Part shown: in pieces, positions 1 to 9,246 of the stretch
Layout of the letters: every line of letters begins with the position of its first letter
Numbering within the stretch: the first letter of the stretch is position 1
Translations under genes and position numbers: made by a program
Notes under the pieces: generated by a model
Database searches by the model: none
What the model was told of the DNA's origin: nothing
What the model saw: the letters and a program-made list of their open reading frames with translations, nothing else
NCBI GenBank assembly: GCA_963665495.1
Contig: OY762289.1
Coordinates: forward strand, 1,922,001 to 1,986,000
Source of the DNA: G963665495 sp963665495
GTDB lineage: Bacteria > Desulfobacterota > Desulfovibrionia > Desulfovibrionales > Desulfovibrionaceae
Length of the DNA: 64,000 bases
Direction of reading: 5' to 3'

Positions 1-1
1 A

Positions 2-238
2 AAAATGTATCAGGCCGGATTCGAACCCGCCCACGCGGACCTGACCATCATCACGCAGATCCCCAAAATCTCTCCATGGCGCGAACAGATCCGCAAAAGC
101 GTCGCCACCTTGCTGCGAGTTGATCCCGGGGTAGTGAACGTCAAGGCCACTACGGAAGAAAAACTGGGATTCACCGGCGAGAAAAAAGGCATCAAAGCCG
201 TTGCAATCGTCACCGGCATTCCGCGCGCGTCCGCTTAA
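2..238 (+). CDS. ispF: 2-C-methyl-D-erythritol 2,4-cyclodiphosphate synthase, C-terminal part
   Basis: This is the last 78 residues of IspF, the MEP-pathway enzyme that cyclises CDP-methylerythritol 2-phosphate to the 2,4-cyclodiphosphate during isoprenoid precursor synthesis. The stretch VKATTEEKLGFTG is the conserved C-terminal signature, and the preceding DLTIITQIPKI matches the strand before it. The frame is open to the left edge, so the N-terminus and metal-binding residues lie outside the window. In related bacteria IspD and IspF are often one protein; whether that holds here cannot be seen. The next gene follows after 84 bases on the same strand. Confidence 0.93.
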   Translation, partial: KMYQAGFEPAHADLTIITQIPKISPWREQIRKSVATLLRVDPGVVNVKATTEEKLGFTGEKKGIKAVAIVTGIPRASA

Positions 239-322
239 CGTATAACACACTGTTCAGTTCGCTTTTTTCGCAGCAACAACGTATGCTGGCGGCAAAGTTT
301 TGTTCGCTTCACAGGAAAAAAC

Positions 323-3007
323 ATGCAACGAAATTTTCGGACAATCCAGGAACTGATACAGTCCCTCGAACTGCTGGGCGATAAGCAATGTCTGCTCTGG
401 TTTGAAGAAGATTCATCCCAGTCGCTGACATACGCGCAGTTTGTCACTCTTGTAAGAGACCTTGCCTCCGGGCTTGTCGAACAAGGCATAGGACCTGGCG
501 ATACGGTTGGATTGTTTGCCGAAAACCGCTGGCAGTCAATTGTTCTGGTGGCAGGCGTTCTTCTGTCAGGAGCGACGATTTTACCGCTTGATCCGCAATT
601 TTCAGGAAACGTGCTGGCACACGCCCTTACCGATGCCCATCCGCGTTTGCTGTTTGCCAACGAACCGCAGCAACAAGCGATATGTGATGCCCTGGGCAGC
701 TGCGATCTGCCTGTTTATTTTACAGACCAGGAATCCGGAAAGGCTTCCTGGCGCTCTCTGCTGCGTCCCAAAGGGCCAAAACCGCAAAAAATCAGGCCTG
801 AGGATTCTGCCGCATTGTTTTACACGTCCGGCACCACCGGACTGCCCAAAGGCGTACCTCTGACACACGCGAACCTGGCATTTCAGCAACAGGCCATTAT
901 CAAGACCGGACTGGTCAAAGACAACGACCGGTTATTGCTGCCTCTGCCCCTGCACCATGTCTATCCGTTCGTTGTTGGCATTTTTACCCCCTTCAGCCTG
1001 GGAGTGAGCCTGATACTCCCTCACGCGCTGGTGGGTTCCGAATTGGTCCGGGCCATCAAGCAAGGCCAGGCCAGCATCGTCATCGGCGTTCCTCGTCTGT
1101 ACGAAGCACTTTATGCGGGCGTTATGAGCCAGATAGACGGTCTTGGCTGGCCTGCAGGCCGTATTGCACGAATACTCATTTCCCTCAGCGGCTTCACGCG
1201 GCGTCGTTTCAACCGCTATATAGGTAAAACACTGCTCCGCGGACTGCATGAAAAAATAGGCCCAAGCCTGCGCATTATGGCGTGCGGGGGGGCACCGCTG
1301 GATCCAAAACTGGCGTACGGCATGGAAGCATTAGGCTGGAAAGTCGCCATTGGATACGGTCTTACGGAGACATCCCCCATACTGACCGTCAACCCTCCTG
1401 GATCGGGAAGACTGGACAGCGTGGGTAAAGCCCTCGAAGGGGTGAAGCTGCAAATTGCGCCTCTAACGCCTTCGGACGAAATGGATCTGGCGGGTCAAGA
1501 ACAAACCTTCGGCGAGCTTTGGGTAAAAGGTCCGGGTGTGTTTCAGGGCTACCTGAACCTTCCTGAAACAAGCACGGGGACCTTTACACCAGACGGCTGG
1601 TTCCGGACAGGCGACCTTGCTCGCCTGGAAAACGACTGGCTTGTTTTGAACGGACGTGCGTCCACCCTGATCGTCACAAAGAATGGAGAAAACGTTCAAC
1701 CCGAAATCGTGGAACAAGCTCTGGACAGCCACCCTTTTATCAAAGAAAGCGGCGTGATTGAGCATCAGGGCGCCCTTGCGACGCTGGCCATTCCTGACTT
1801 CGTGGCGATACGTGAGGCCGGGCTGAATCCCGAAGAGGCTGTAAAACGAGGCGTACGGGACAGTGCATCTGCTCTGCCTTCCTACCAACGGCCCTCCTTT
1901 GTCGTCGTCAGTATGAACAGGCTGGAGCGTACGCGTCTAGGAAAAATTCAGCGCCACAAGCTGGCCAGTCAATTCCAACGCGCCATGGAAGGGCAATCCG
2001 AGTTGGACCTCGGACCGCTTCCGTTGCAGGAAATGAATACGGCCGACCGCCGGCTACTGCAAAACAGAACAGCCGCTGCCTCCTGGGAACTGCTGGCCAG
2101 GCTTTTTCCCAAACGGCGTCTGACGCCTGATGCGGAGCTTGCAGGAGACCTGGGTGTTGATTCGCTGGAATGGCTGCGGCTCTCCATGGAATTGAGCAAA
2201 ACCACGGGGGTGGAGCTGAATGAATCCCAGATCGCCTCCATTGCCACAGTAAGGGATCTTCTGCGGATAGCTTCCCAGGCGACTACTGGACCGACAACAT
2301 ATATTGATCCCATTGGCGCCCCGGAGACCTATCTTGACGACTCCATGAAACAATGGCTCGAGCCGACGAGTGGATGGCGGCTCTTTTTCTATCACGCCCT
2401 TCATGCCACCATCGGTCGGCTCATCTGTTTGTTTTTCAGGCTGGAAATACGCGGTATTGAACACCTCCAAAGCCGGGAGAATCTGGTTCTAACCCCCAAC
2501 CACCTGAGTTATCTTGATCCTGTGGTCCTGGTTGCCGCCCTGCCCTTTACTTTTCTCAAAAAAACCAACTTCGCGGCCTGGACCGGCGCCGCCTTTGCCA
2601 ATGCTTTCCTGAGTTTTTTCTCCCGTACGGCCCAGGCAATTCCCATTGATGCTGTTCGCAAACCCGCAGCCAGCATGGCTTTGGGCGCAGCTGCCCTCTG
2701 CCGCGGACGTCATCTGGTCTGGTTCCCTGAAGGAATGCGCTCGCGAAGCGGTGAACTGCTGGAATTTCAATCCGGACTCGGGCGTATTCTTGCCAGACAT
2801 CCCGTACCGGTAGCGCCTGTCCTGATACGAGGCACGCACCAGGCCCTGCCGCCGGGACGCGCGTATATCCTTCCCGCCAAAATCACCATTCAGATTGAAA
2901 AACCTCTGACTGTCGGCGAGCTGACAACATACGGAAGCGGCGACAGTCAGGCAGAAAGGATCATGTCGGGGTTACGGCAACAGATGGCCAAGAGTCTGGA
3001 AAAATAA
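323..3007 (+). CDS. Three-domain acyl-activating enzyme, acyl carrier and 1-acylglycerol-phosphate acyltransferase-like protein
   Basis: This 894-residue protein joins an AMP-forming acyl ligase, a carrier domain and a PlsC-type acyltransferase. The ligase P-loop YTSGTTGLPKG is at residues 167-177, followed by the GYGLTE and TGD adenylation motifs. The carrier motif DLGVDSLEW places the phosphopantetheine serine at residue 614. The acyltransferase motifs are NHLSYLD (His727, Asp732) and FPEGMRS. A likely role is to activate a fatty acid, load it on its own carrier domain and transfer it to a lysophospholipid at the inner membrane. E. coli Aas has the acyltransferase first and the ligase last; here the order is reversed and the ACP is built in. 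Substrate is inferred only. Confidence 0.88.
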   Translation: MQRNFRTIQELIQSLELLGDKQCLLWFEEDSSQSLTYAQFVTLVRDLASGLVEQGIGPGDTVGLFAENRWQSIVLVAGVLLSGATILPLDPQFSGNVLAHALTDAHPRLLFANEPQQQAICDALGSCDLPVYFTDQESGKASWRSLLRPKGPKPQKIRPEDSAALFYTSGTTGLPKGVPLTHANLAFQQQAIIKTGLVKDNDRLLLPLPLHHVYPFVVGIFTPFSLGVSLILPHALVGSELVRAIKQGQASIVIGVPRLYEALYAGVMSQIDGLGWPAGRIARILISLSGFTRRRFNRYIGKTLLRGLHEKIGPSLRIMACGGAPLDPKLAYGMEALGWKVAIGYGLTETSPILTVNPPGSGRLDSVGKALEGVKLQIAPLTPSDEMDLAGQEQTFGELWVKGPGVFQGYLNLPETSTGTFTPDGWFRTGDLARLENDWLVLNGRASTLIVTKNGENVQPEIVEQALDSHPFIKESGVIEHQGALATLAIPDFVAIREAGLNPEEAVKRGVRDSASALPSYQRPSFVVVSMNRLERTRLGKIQRHKLASQFQRAMEGQSELDLGPLPLQEMNTADRRLLQNRTAAASWELLARLFPKRRLTPDAELAGDLGVDSLEWLRLSMELSKTTGVELNESQIASIATVRDLLRIASQATTGPTTYIDPIGAPETYLDDSMKQWLEPTSGWRLFFYHALHATIGRLICLFFRLEIRGIEHLQSRENLVLTPNHLSYLDPVVLVAALPFTFLKKTNFAAWTGAAFANAFLSFFSRTAQAIPIDAVRKPAASMALGAAALCRGRHLVWFPEGMRSRSGELLEFQSGLGRILARHPVPVAPVLIRGTHQALPPGRAYILPAKITIQIEKPLTVGELTTYGSGDSQAERIMSGLRQQMAKSLEK

Positions 3008-3013
3008 CCAGCG

Positions 3014-3038
3014 ATCCGGACAACGGACCTTTTCCGGA
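3014..3038 (+). terminator. Weak hairpin after the acyltransferase fusion
   Basis: ATCCGG (3014-3019) pairs with CCGGAT (3033-3038) between two convergent genes. There is no clear T run, so terminator function is uncertain. Confidence 0.3.
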
Positions 3039-3064
3039 TAGTTGCAAAAAATCCGGAAAGCGTC

Positions 3065-4057
3065 CTATTTTCCCAGCACGTAAGCAAAAATCAGCGGTGC
3101 AACGATGGATGCATCCGAGTTAATCATAAAACTTGGCGTATGCGGTGCCAGTTTATACCAGGTGATCTTCTCGTTGGGCACTGCTCCGGAATAAGAACCG
3201 TAGGACGTGGTGGAATCGCCGATTTGGGCGAAATACTGCCACAACGGCGTATCCGCAATGTTCAGATCCTGAATCAGCAGAGGCACCACGCAAATGGCGA
3301 AATCTGCGGCAATGCCTCCGCCGATCTGAAAGAACCCAATGGGCAGGTCCCGCTCCGTATGTTCCAGATACCATTCCGCCAAAAACTGCATTTGTTCCGT
3401 GCCTGTTCGGATGGCATGGTGATGCGGGAGCCTGCCTTCCATGACCAATGCGGTGAATTTGTTTCCTAAAGAGGAGTCTTCATAACCTGGTGTAAAGATA
3501 GGAAGTTTCTTGTCCTTGGCAGCAGCTACCCAGGAATGTTCGCGCGGAATTTGAAAATGCTCCTCAATACCCGGAATATCCAGAAGATCATAAAAATATT
3601 CATAGGGAAATCTGGATTCGTTTTTTTCCGCAGCCTGCTTCCACATAAGGACTAGGTGTTTCTCCACCTCCTGCATCACGGTTTCAGGGATACACGTATC
3701 CGTTACCCGATTAAAACCGGATTCACGAAGATCCAGCTCCTCCTGAGGTGTCAAATCCCGGTAATTGGGGACAAGCTTATATTCTTTATTATTGAAAAGA
3801 TTAAAGATATCTTCTTCAAGATTGGCAGCGGTACAACTTATGCCGTGAACTTTGTCCTGACGGATCATTTCCGCCAGAGAAATTCCTATTTCGCAGGTGC
3901 TCATGGCGCCGGCCATGGTCAAAAACATATGTCCGCCGTTATCCAGCAGTTTTTTCCATCCCTTGGCGGCATCCAGGGTTTCACGCGCGTTGAAATGCTT
4001 GAAGTGCTTTTCCATAAACGCGCTAACGTTCCTTAAATCGCTCACAGATCCTCCCAA
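3065..4057 (-). CDS. Deoxyhypusine synthase-family protein
   Basis: This 330-residue protein resembles deoxyhypusine synthase across its length, with the NAD-binding features TMAGAMSTCE near the N-terminus and a glycine-rich IGGGIAADF segment. The family's catalytic lysine is kept as Lys302 in the context ITWYKL, equivalent to SWGK in the eukaryotic enzyme. Bacteria have no eIF5A, the normal target, so the substrate is probably a free polyamine; some members of the family make homospermidine from putrescine or spermidine. The listed start is ATG, but GGAGG lies inside the first codons and would suit a GTG start at 4045. The gene stands alone, convergent with the fusion gene at 323-3007. Confidence 0.85.
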   Translation of the reverse strand: MGGSVSDLRNVSAFMEKHFKHFNARETLDAAKGWKKLLDNGGHMFLTMAGAMSTCEIGISLAEMIRQDKVHGISCTAANLEEDIFNLFNNKEYKLVPNYRDLTPQEELDLRESGFNRVTDTCIPETVMQEVEKHLVLMWKQAAEKNESRFPYEYFYDLLDIPGIEEHFQIPREHSWVAAAKDKKLPIFTPGYEDSSLGNKFTALVMEGRLPHHHAIRTGTEQMQFLAEWYLEHTERDLPIGFFQIGGGIAADFAICVVPLLIQDLNIADTPLWQYFAQIGDSTTSYGSYSGAVPNEKITWYKLAPHTPSFMINSDASIVAPLIFAYVLGK

Positions 4058-4191
4058 TGAAATAAATTACTTAAATTTCATGCAAAACATCCTGTTACTG
4101 AAGTAATAAAAAATTTTGACCGCTACCACACCGCGGCCCGGACAACATATCCGGAAGACGTACTCTGAAAGTAGAGAAGGGAAACCGGAAG

Positions 4192-5196
4192 TTACTTTTG
4201 TTTAAAGGCTTTGATCCGTTCCGAGGCATTTGCTTTGATATTTTCGTAAAACAGAGCGTAATCATAGTAATGATACACGCCCTCAGGAAACATATCCGTT
4301 GGTGCGGCAAGAAGTGATGGATCGGCAGGATCAACAACCAGTCCGCCACCGGCTCCTTTTGCAGAAGTAAAATGCGGGCGTACGGTCATTTTTCCATCCT
4401 CGGAAAAAAATACCGCACCCAAATTTTTCTCTGCGGGAACAAAAGTAGTATCGACTTGCCAAGACAAGGGGTTGACTACTATTGCTCCTGTCAGAATAGT
4501 GGGGGCATATTTCTGTCGGCCGGCTGCAACACAGTTGTAGGTGATAAAACAGCCGGTTTGGCTTGCAGACCGGCACATTTTCATTCCGGGGTTACGCTTC
4601 AAGTCCTGCCTGGTAATGGACCAACCGATTAAATAGCCTGCCACCAATCGTTTATCTAAACCGGTTTTTCCCCAATGGTGCATGACGATCTGGGTCAAAA
4701 TATTCGAGCCCTGGCTATGTCCTGCAAGGATAAAGGGCTTTCCCTTATTGTAATGCTCCAAATAAAATTGCAGCGCCCGCCAAACGTCGTCTTCGCCGTA
4801 CTGAAGCAAAAGCTCTCGCTTTGCAGCCCGCAAAGAAAGCCCCTCCATACTCATTTGTCTATACAGTGGTGCATAAATATTCGTATGGTGGTCAAAAACA
4901 CTGGCTTCGGAAACAAGCGTATGATGCGCGGCTTTCCGATGAGCATTGCCCGTCGGATTAACAATCCAGACATTTTTATCGCTTGGAACAGTCGGGTAAA
5001 CCCAAAAAACATCAACAGCAAACCTGTTGGGATTGGCGGGTAAAGCAAGCCAGCTCTTTGGCTGCGCATAATCCAGCGCTTTTGGAACGCTCATCTGGTC
5101 CAGGTCCAGAAGCTCAGAAGTGGACTGGACTGGAACCTCCCAGAAGCACACTCCAAACCAGACCATGACGATGAGGAAAATGACCTTGCTTTTCAT
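4192..5196 (-). CDS. DUF3089-family alpha/beta hydrolase, exported
   Basis: This 334-residue protein starts with a hydrophobic signal segment (about residues 4-20) and carries the nucleophile elbow GHSQGS with Ser161. The motifs FWVYPTV before it and the overall length match the DUF3089 family of lipase-like alpha/beta hydrolases. No substrate is known for the family; a periplasmic esterase or lipase is a reasonable guess. The gene is transcribed away from the FadD-type ligase at 5357. The 160-base gap between them should hold both promoters. It precedes the deoxyhypusine-synthase-family gene on the same strand by 134 bases, with no sign of coupling. Confidence 0.75.
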   Translation of the reverse strand: MKSKVIFLIVMVWFGVCFWEVPVQSTSELLDLDQMSVPKALDYAQPKSWLALPANPNRFAVDVFWVYPTVPSDKNVWIVNPTGNAHRKAAHHTLVSEASVFDHHTNIYAPLYRQMSMEGLSLRAAKRELLLQYGEDDVWRALQFYLEHYNKGKPFILAGHSQGSNILTQIVMHHWGKTGLDKRLVAGYLIGWSITRQDLKRNPGMKMCRSASQTGCFITYNCVAAGRQKYAPTILTGAIVVNPLSWQVDTTFVPAEKNLGAVFFSEDGKMTVRPHFTSAKGAGGGLVVDPADPSLLAAPTDMFPEGVYHYYDYALFYENIKANASERIKAFKQK

Positions 5197-5356
5197 AACG
5201 CTTTTGTTGTAGTGGAAGCCGAATCATTTTGCAACAGTACTAACTCAGCTCGCACACAACCTTTTTTTACGGCCTGTTCCTATGACCAGCGTAACCCGTT
5301 GGCTCATCGGCACTGCGCTGTAGAATTCAACTTGAGCTTTTGCATAAGTTAAATTC

Positions 5357-7030
5357 ATGAAAGACATCGAACGCCCCTGGCATGCTAGCTACGACCCTCA
5401 AGTACCACGCAATATTGATTATGAAGAAATAGCTCTGCATGTATTTCTTGACCGTTCCGCCGCAGCCCATCCTAATCGCAATGCTCTGATCTTCCGCAAT
5501 TATAAGTTAAGCTATCGCAAACTGCTTATGCTCTCGGAAATTCTTGCGGCCAATTTACAGAAACATGGCCTGCAACCTGGCGACCGCGTTTCGATCATGC
5601 TTCCCAATCTTCCGCAAACCGTCATCGCTTTTTGGGGCGTATTAAAGGCCGGCGGTATCGTGGTCATGACCAATCCGCTCTACATGGAAACCGAGCTGTT
5701 GCATCAAATCAACGACTCCGGCGCCAAATTTATGATCGCACTGGACATGCTCTGGCCGAAGATCAACGCACTGCGCGGACAGCTTGGTATCAAACGCTAT
5801 TTTTTCACCAGCGTGGCGGACGGATTACGTTTCCCCCTCAAACAGTTGTACCGCTTCCGGGCCAGCCGGGAGAAAAACCAGGAACTTCCGGTTTTCGACA
5901 ATCAGAATATTCTTCCCTGGACTGTACTGCTGCGGGGGAAAAAAAGAATCTCACATACGCTGGAAAGTCCCCGAACGACTCCGGCACTTCTCCAATACAC
6001 CGGCGGAACGACAGGAAAGTCCAAAGGCGTGGTTCTGACCCATTTCAACCTCGCTGCCAACGTGCAGCAATGCCGAACCATGCTCCACAGTGTCGGAAAG
6101 TTGACAAACCATGAAGTAATTCTCGGACTCCTGCCCTATTTTCATGTTTACGGACTCACGGTGTGCTTGTGCTTTCCCACGTCCTTTGCCGCCACGTTAT
6201 TACCTTTCCCCAGATTCGTGCCCAAGGATATCCTGGATATTACCGACAAACTCCAACCGACGATTTTTCCCGGAACCCCGGCTATCTACCTCGCTCTCAT
6301 GCAACAAAAGGATATCTCCAAATTCGATTTATCCTCTATCAATTATATTATTTCCGGATCAGCTCCCATGCCCCTTGAAGGGACCAAACGATTCCATGAG
6401 CTGACACATGGGGAAATCATCGAGGGCTACGGCCTGACAGAAGCCTCACCAGTGACGCATTTCAACCCGCTCCAAGGTACGCACAAAACCGGCAGCATCG
6501 GCCTGCCCTTTCCGGACACCGATGTGCGAATCGTTAACCTGGAAACCGGCGAAGATTCCCCTCCCAATACGCCCGGCGAACTGCTGATCAAAGGACCGCA
6601 GGTCATGAAAGAGTATTGGAATCAGCCGGATGCCACTGCCGAGGTGCTTCAGAACGGCTGGCTGCGTACGGGGGATATCGCCACCATGGACGAAGAGGGA
6701 TACTTTTACATCATCGACCGAAAAAAAGACCTGATCATTGCTGCGGGATTCAACGTCTATCCCCGTGAAATCGAAGAAGTACTGCTGCAGCATCCAGACA
6801 TCCGCGAAGCAGCGATCATCGGCGTATCGCACCCTTCCCGAGGCGAAGCCATTAAATGTTTTATTGTCACAGAGCCAGGCAAAAACATGACAAAAGCGGA
6901 TGTGGTCGGCTTCTGCAGGCAAAAACTTGCCGGATACAAAGTTCCCAGGCAGGTCGAATTCAGAGAATCGCTGCCCAAAAGCCTTGTAGGCAAAGTGTTA
7001 AAACGGGAACTGCGGGACAAAGAGCAATAG
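5357..7030 (+). CDS. fadD: Long-chain fatty acid-CoA ligase
   Basis: This 557-residue protein is a FadD-type AMP-forming ligase that activates fatty acids to acyl-CoA. The P-loop YTGGTTGKSKG begins at Tyr214, the GYGLTE adenine-binding motif follows, and the fatty-acyl-CoA signature NGWLRTGD is followed by the hinge region DRKKDLI and the C-terminal lysine motif SLVGKVLKREL. Length fits the family (about 560). Only a weak ribosome site precedes the ATG. It is the last intact gene before the AT-rich degenerate region. Together with the ligase fusion at 323, the window has two acyl-activating enzymes. Confidence 0.92.
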   Translation: MKDIERPWHASYDPQVPRNIDYEEIALHVFLDRSAAAHPNRNALIFRNYKLSYRKLLMLSEILAANLQKHGLQPGDRVSIMLPNLPQTVIAFWGVLKAGGIVVMTNPLYMETELLHQINDSGAKFMIALDMLWPKINALRGQLGIKRYFFTSVADGLRFPLKQLYRFRASREKNQELPVFDNQNILPWTVLLRGKKRISHTLESPRTTPALLQYTGGTTGKSKGVVLTHFNLAANVQQCRTMLHSVGKLTNHEVILGLLPYFHVYGLTVCLCFPTSFAATLLPFPRFVPKDILDITDKLQPTIFPGTPAIYLALMQQKDISKFDLSSINYIISGSAPMPLEGTKRFHELTHGEIIEGYGLTEASPVTHFNPLQGTHKTGSIGLPFPDTDVRIVNLETGEDSPPNTPGELLIKGPQVMKEYWNQPDATAEVLQNGWLRTGDIATMDEEGYFYIIDRKKDLIIAAGFNVYPREIEEVLLQHPDIREAAIIGVSHPSRGEAIKCFIVTEPGKNMTKADVVGFCRQKLAGYKVPRQVEFRESLPKSLVGKVLKRELRDKEQ

Positions 7031-7078
7031 CGGTGCTTGCCTTTTGGTTTTCGCTGATACGTATGACAAATTTATTAT

Positions 7079-7242
7079 CTAAACAGGATAATAATACAAC
7101 GCTCTTCTCATAAAACAATGGGGATCCATATTCCAGTCGACCAAGGGTTTCAGTTCTCCGTCGTCCGTGATGCCGTCTTCATTGGCGTCTTCCAGATCTT
7201 GAGCAGGGAGAAAACCGCATCGTTGGCGTCGACAAAAAAATC
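7079..7242 (-). pseudogene. Fragment of an RTX/hemolysin-type calcium-binding protein
   Basis: Read on the minus strand, one frame gives FFVDANDAVFSLLKIW and the adjoining part of another gives EDANEDGITDDGELKPL. Joined by one frameshift these recreate the DANDxVFxxLxxWxDxNxDGxxxxxELxxL pattern found near the C-terminus of large RTX-type secreted proteins. The reading then ends in unrelated residues and a TAG at 7079. There is no start, and the fragment follows the stop of the next pseudogene without a gap. It is best read as the residue of a deletion in a large gene. Confidence 0.6.
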
Positions 7243-7683
7243 TTATGATGACGAAGCAACTGTTGCTGAAATTAGTCCTGTGGCCACCGCAGCACCCCAT
7301 CCAGCTGGGTTGCTTCCGAGTATAAGTCTAACAGCTGCATTTCCTTTTATTTCTCCAGTTTCATAGGAAGCTATACCTGCGCCAAAGTTTGCTTTTACAG
7401 CTTGTTGAACTGTTACTCATGATTTAGCATCAACTATCGTGCCTAGTGCGATACCAGCAACTACTGCTCCGCCACTTGAAAGATATATAGAGGTATTTTT
7501 TCCTGGCCAATTTATGCCAATGTTTCTTGAGAGATAATATCAACAGCACTTTTTGTATTGTTTATTGCTTCTATTGTATCATTAACAACATTGTAAAATT
7601 TGCAGTTCAGTATCGACATACAATGCTTCAACATCTTGTCCTTTTTTTATTAGATTGACTCCACTTTATCGCTTTGCAGTCAT
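7243..7683 (-). pseudogene. Degenerate small glycine-rich protein gene (cargo A)
   Basis: An ATG at 7681-7683 lies two bases after the stop of the membrane protein gene at 7686-8273, with AAGGAA as a ribosome site inside that gene. The frame has a TAA at codon 6 and a TGA at 7417-7419, and the middle third reads on only in a shifted frame, after which the original frame returns. With these repaired the product would be 146 residues, ending in two glycine/alanine-rich hydrophobic stretches (GGAVVAGIALGTIVDA and GWGAAVATGLISATVA). It could be a pore-forming or membrane-inserting protein, but I do not recognise a family. Four separate lesions make this a pseudogene. Confidence 0.6.
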
Positions 7684-7685
7684 AA

Positions 7686-8273
7686 TCAATTTCCTTTTTT
7701 ATCGTCAGATTTCAAGTTTATTAAGAATTCAAGTTCTTTTTTGTTTGCAACACAAAACAAAACAATTCCTTGACCTTTACACCTTAAAAACAATGAAAAT
7801 CCATATAAATGAATAGAACTTCCAAAATTAACCATTTCAATAACATTATCCATATGAATTTTTTTTCTAGTGTATAATGTGTGTATTGTTTTAAAGTATA
7901 AAAAATCATCTACAATAAAAAAATCTCCTAAAATAAAATCTATTGCACAGATTGCAATACCCAAAAAGCCAACTACTGATAAAATAACACTACTATCAAA
8001 ATTATTAAAGTAGTGATATCTATATTTAGCAGCTGAGAAACATGCTGAAAAAGCTGCTGAAGCTAAAAAATAGAAAGGATAGAATATTTTTGAATTTTGT
8101 GCTCTAAAGGTACATCTGCCATTTTGCATTCTACATATATCATTCAAGTGTTTAATATTATTTTCTTTTATTTTTTTAACTCTTGAATATACGTAGACAG
8201 CAAAAACAAAAGCATTCAATCCAATAAATCCATACAAAGATGACAACAAACGATATTCATATTCGAGATGCAT
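7686..8273 (-). CDS. Three-helix membrane protein with a PH-like C-terminal part (paralog 1)
   Basis: This 195-residue protein has hydrophobic segments near residues 8-30, 65-82 and 96-116. Its soluble C-terminal part, with alternating short strands and a final NKKELEFLINLK helix, looks like a bacterial PH-type domain. A second, broken gene 360 bases upstream (8642-9225) encodes a protein of nearly identical length and layout, so this is one of a tandem pair. The small cargo gene A starts two bases after its stop, which suggests translational coupling. Codon use is AT-rich, unlike the flanking core genes. Function is unknown; an immunity or accessory role for the cargo protein is a hypothesis from position only. 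Confidence 0.6.
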   Translation of the reverse strand: MHLEYEYRLLSSLYGFIGLNAFVFAVYVYSRVKKIKENNIKHLNDICRMQNGRCTFRAQNSKIFYPFYFLASAAFSACFSAAKYRYHYFNNFDSSVILSVVGFLGIAICAIDFILGDFFIVDDFLYFKTIHTLYTRKKIHMDNVIEMVNFGSSIHLYGFSLFLRCKGQGIVLFCVANKKELEFLINLKSDDKKGN

Positions 8274-8410
8274 GACATGTAATCCTCACAGCAACTACAA
8301 CATAAAAAAACAGACACGCGTATTTGGTTCGTTCAAGCGAGTCATTATATCTATAAATAACATTTCTGATTCAAATTACCCAAAGGAGATAATATTCCAA
8401 CACTTTTCTC

Positions 8411-8641
8411 TTAGTTATATAACTTATGAACAAAAAAGCGTTCCCCTTGCAAGTTTATTGCTACTCCACTGCCACACCGGAAACAGCCGCATGGTTTGCA
8501 TCAATTGCATTTCCAGCAAAAGAACCAATGTTCAGTGTGTGATATGCCACTTCTTTACCAGCGCTTACTGGTTCAATATCCTTGGAGTTTGTAGATTTTG
8601 TAAAACTATTTTCTTTTTCTCCAGGCTTAATTATGCTCCTT
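8411..8641 (-). pseudogene. Degenerate small gene after paralog 2 (cargo B)
   Basis: Directly after the stop of the upstream membrane protein gene there is AGGAG followed by an open frame with no ATG (ATA ATT AAG). It reads PGEKENSFTKSTNSKDIEP, then VAYHTLNIGSFAGNAIDANH, up to a TAG at 8461. A second frame then continues as GVAINLQGERFF to a TAA at 8411. Coding character, position and ribosome site mirror cargo A, but I see no clear sequence similarity between the two. The missing start and the frameshift argue for a dead gene. Confidence 0.45.
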
Positions 8642-9225
8642 TTAATTAAATATTGTTAGCTTCTCAATTAGTATTTTAAATTCACCTTTATTAGAGATAT
8701 GCAAAAAAAGATAACAGCGTTTGTTATATATAATCCCCAAAAGATACTTTGACAAAAAGCAACCAAGCCCCATAGAAAAATACTCAAATTCCTCCTCAAT
8801 CAAAAGAATCTTCCAGCGAAATCCCGTGCTAAAACATTTAAGAAAAATCTTATTTCCACTTATGACAATATTGCTTACAAAATAATCCCACGCCATGAAG
8901 CTCATTGATATTACCATTATACTTGATAGAATCCAAAGTTTAGCAATTTTATATGTCGATAAATCTCTAAAATGTATTGATGTCAGCAGCAAACTAAAAA
9001 TTATAATTACAATATAAAAAACCAGTAAAGGGACACATGATCTCTTAAGCTTAAAATTTAGTTGTGCATCAAATACAATTCCACTTTTTTTAATAGGCTA
9101 AAAAAACTATTGCTATTTTTTTTACTCTTAGAATATGCATATGCAGGCAAAAAGATAACAATATTTATTATCACAAAATAAATAACAAACCAGATACAAA
9201 ATGAATACGATGAACTTTCAGGCAC
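8642..9225 (-). pseudogene. Membrane protein paralog 2, broken by a one-base slip in a T7/A7 run
   Basis: Two open stretches, 9225-9058 and 9080-8642, join into one frame if one A is added to the A7 run (T7 at 9085-9091 on the plus strand). The restored protein is 194 residues, one less than paralog 1, with the same three hydrophobic segments and a matching C-terminal end (NKGEFKILIEKL against NKKELEFLINLK). The start is taken as GTG at 9225, seven bases after AGGAG; an ATG at 9246 is in frame but lacks a ribosome site. The break could be permanent, phase variation or a sequencing error in a homopolymer. Confidence 0.6.
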
Positions 9226-9246
9226 TCCTATTCTCCTTACAAACAT

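Noticed and set aside
7417..7419. In-frame TGA in cargo A as a selenocysteine codon
   Set aside because: The gene also has a TAA and a shifted middle segment, and no SECIS-like hairpin is visible after the TGA; a plain nonsense change from TGG is simpler.
8272..8649. 125-codon open frame on the plus strand
   Set aside because: It lies opposite cargo B, has no ribosome site and its product has no coding character.
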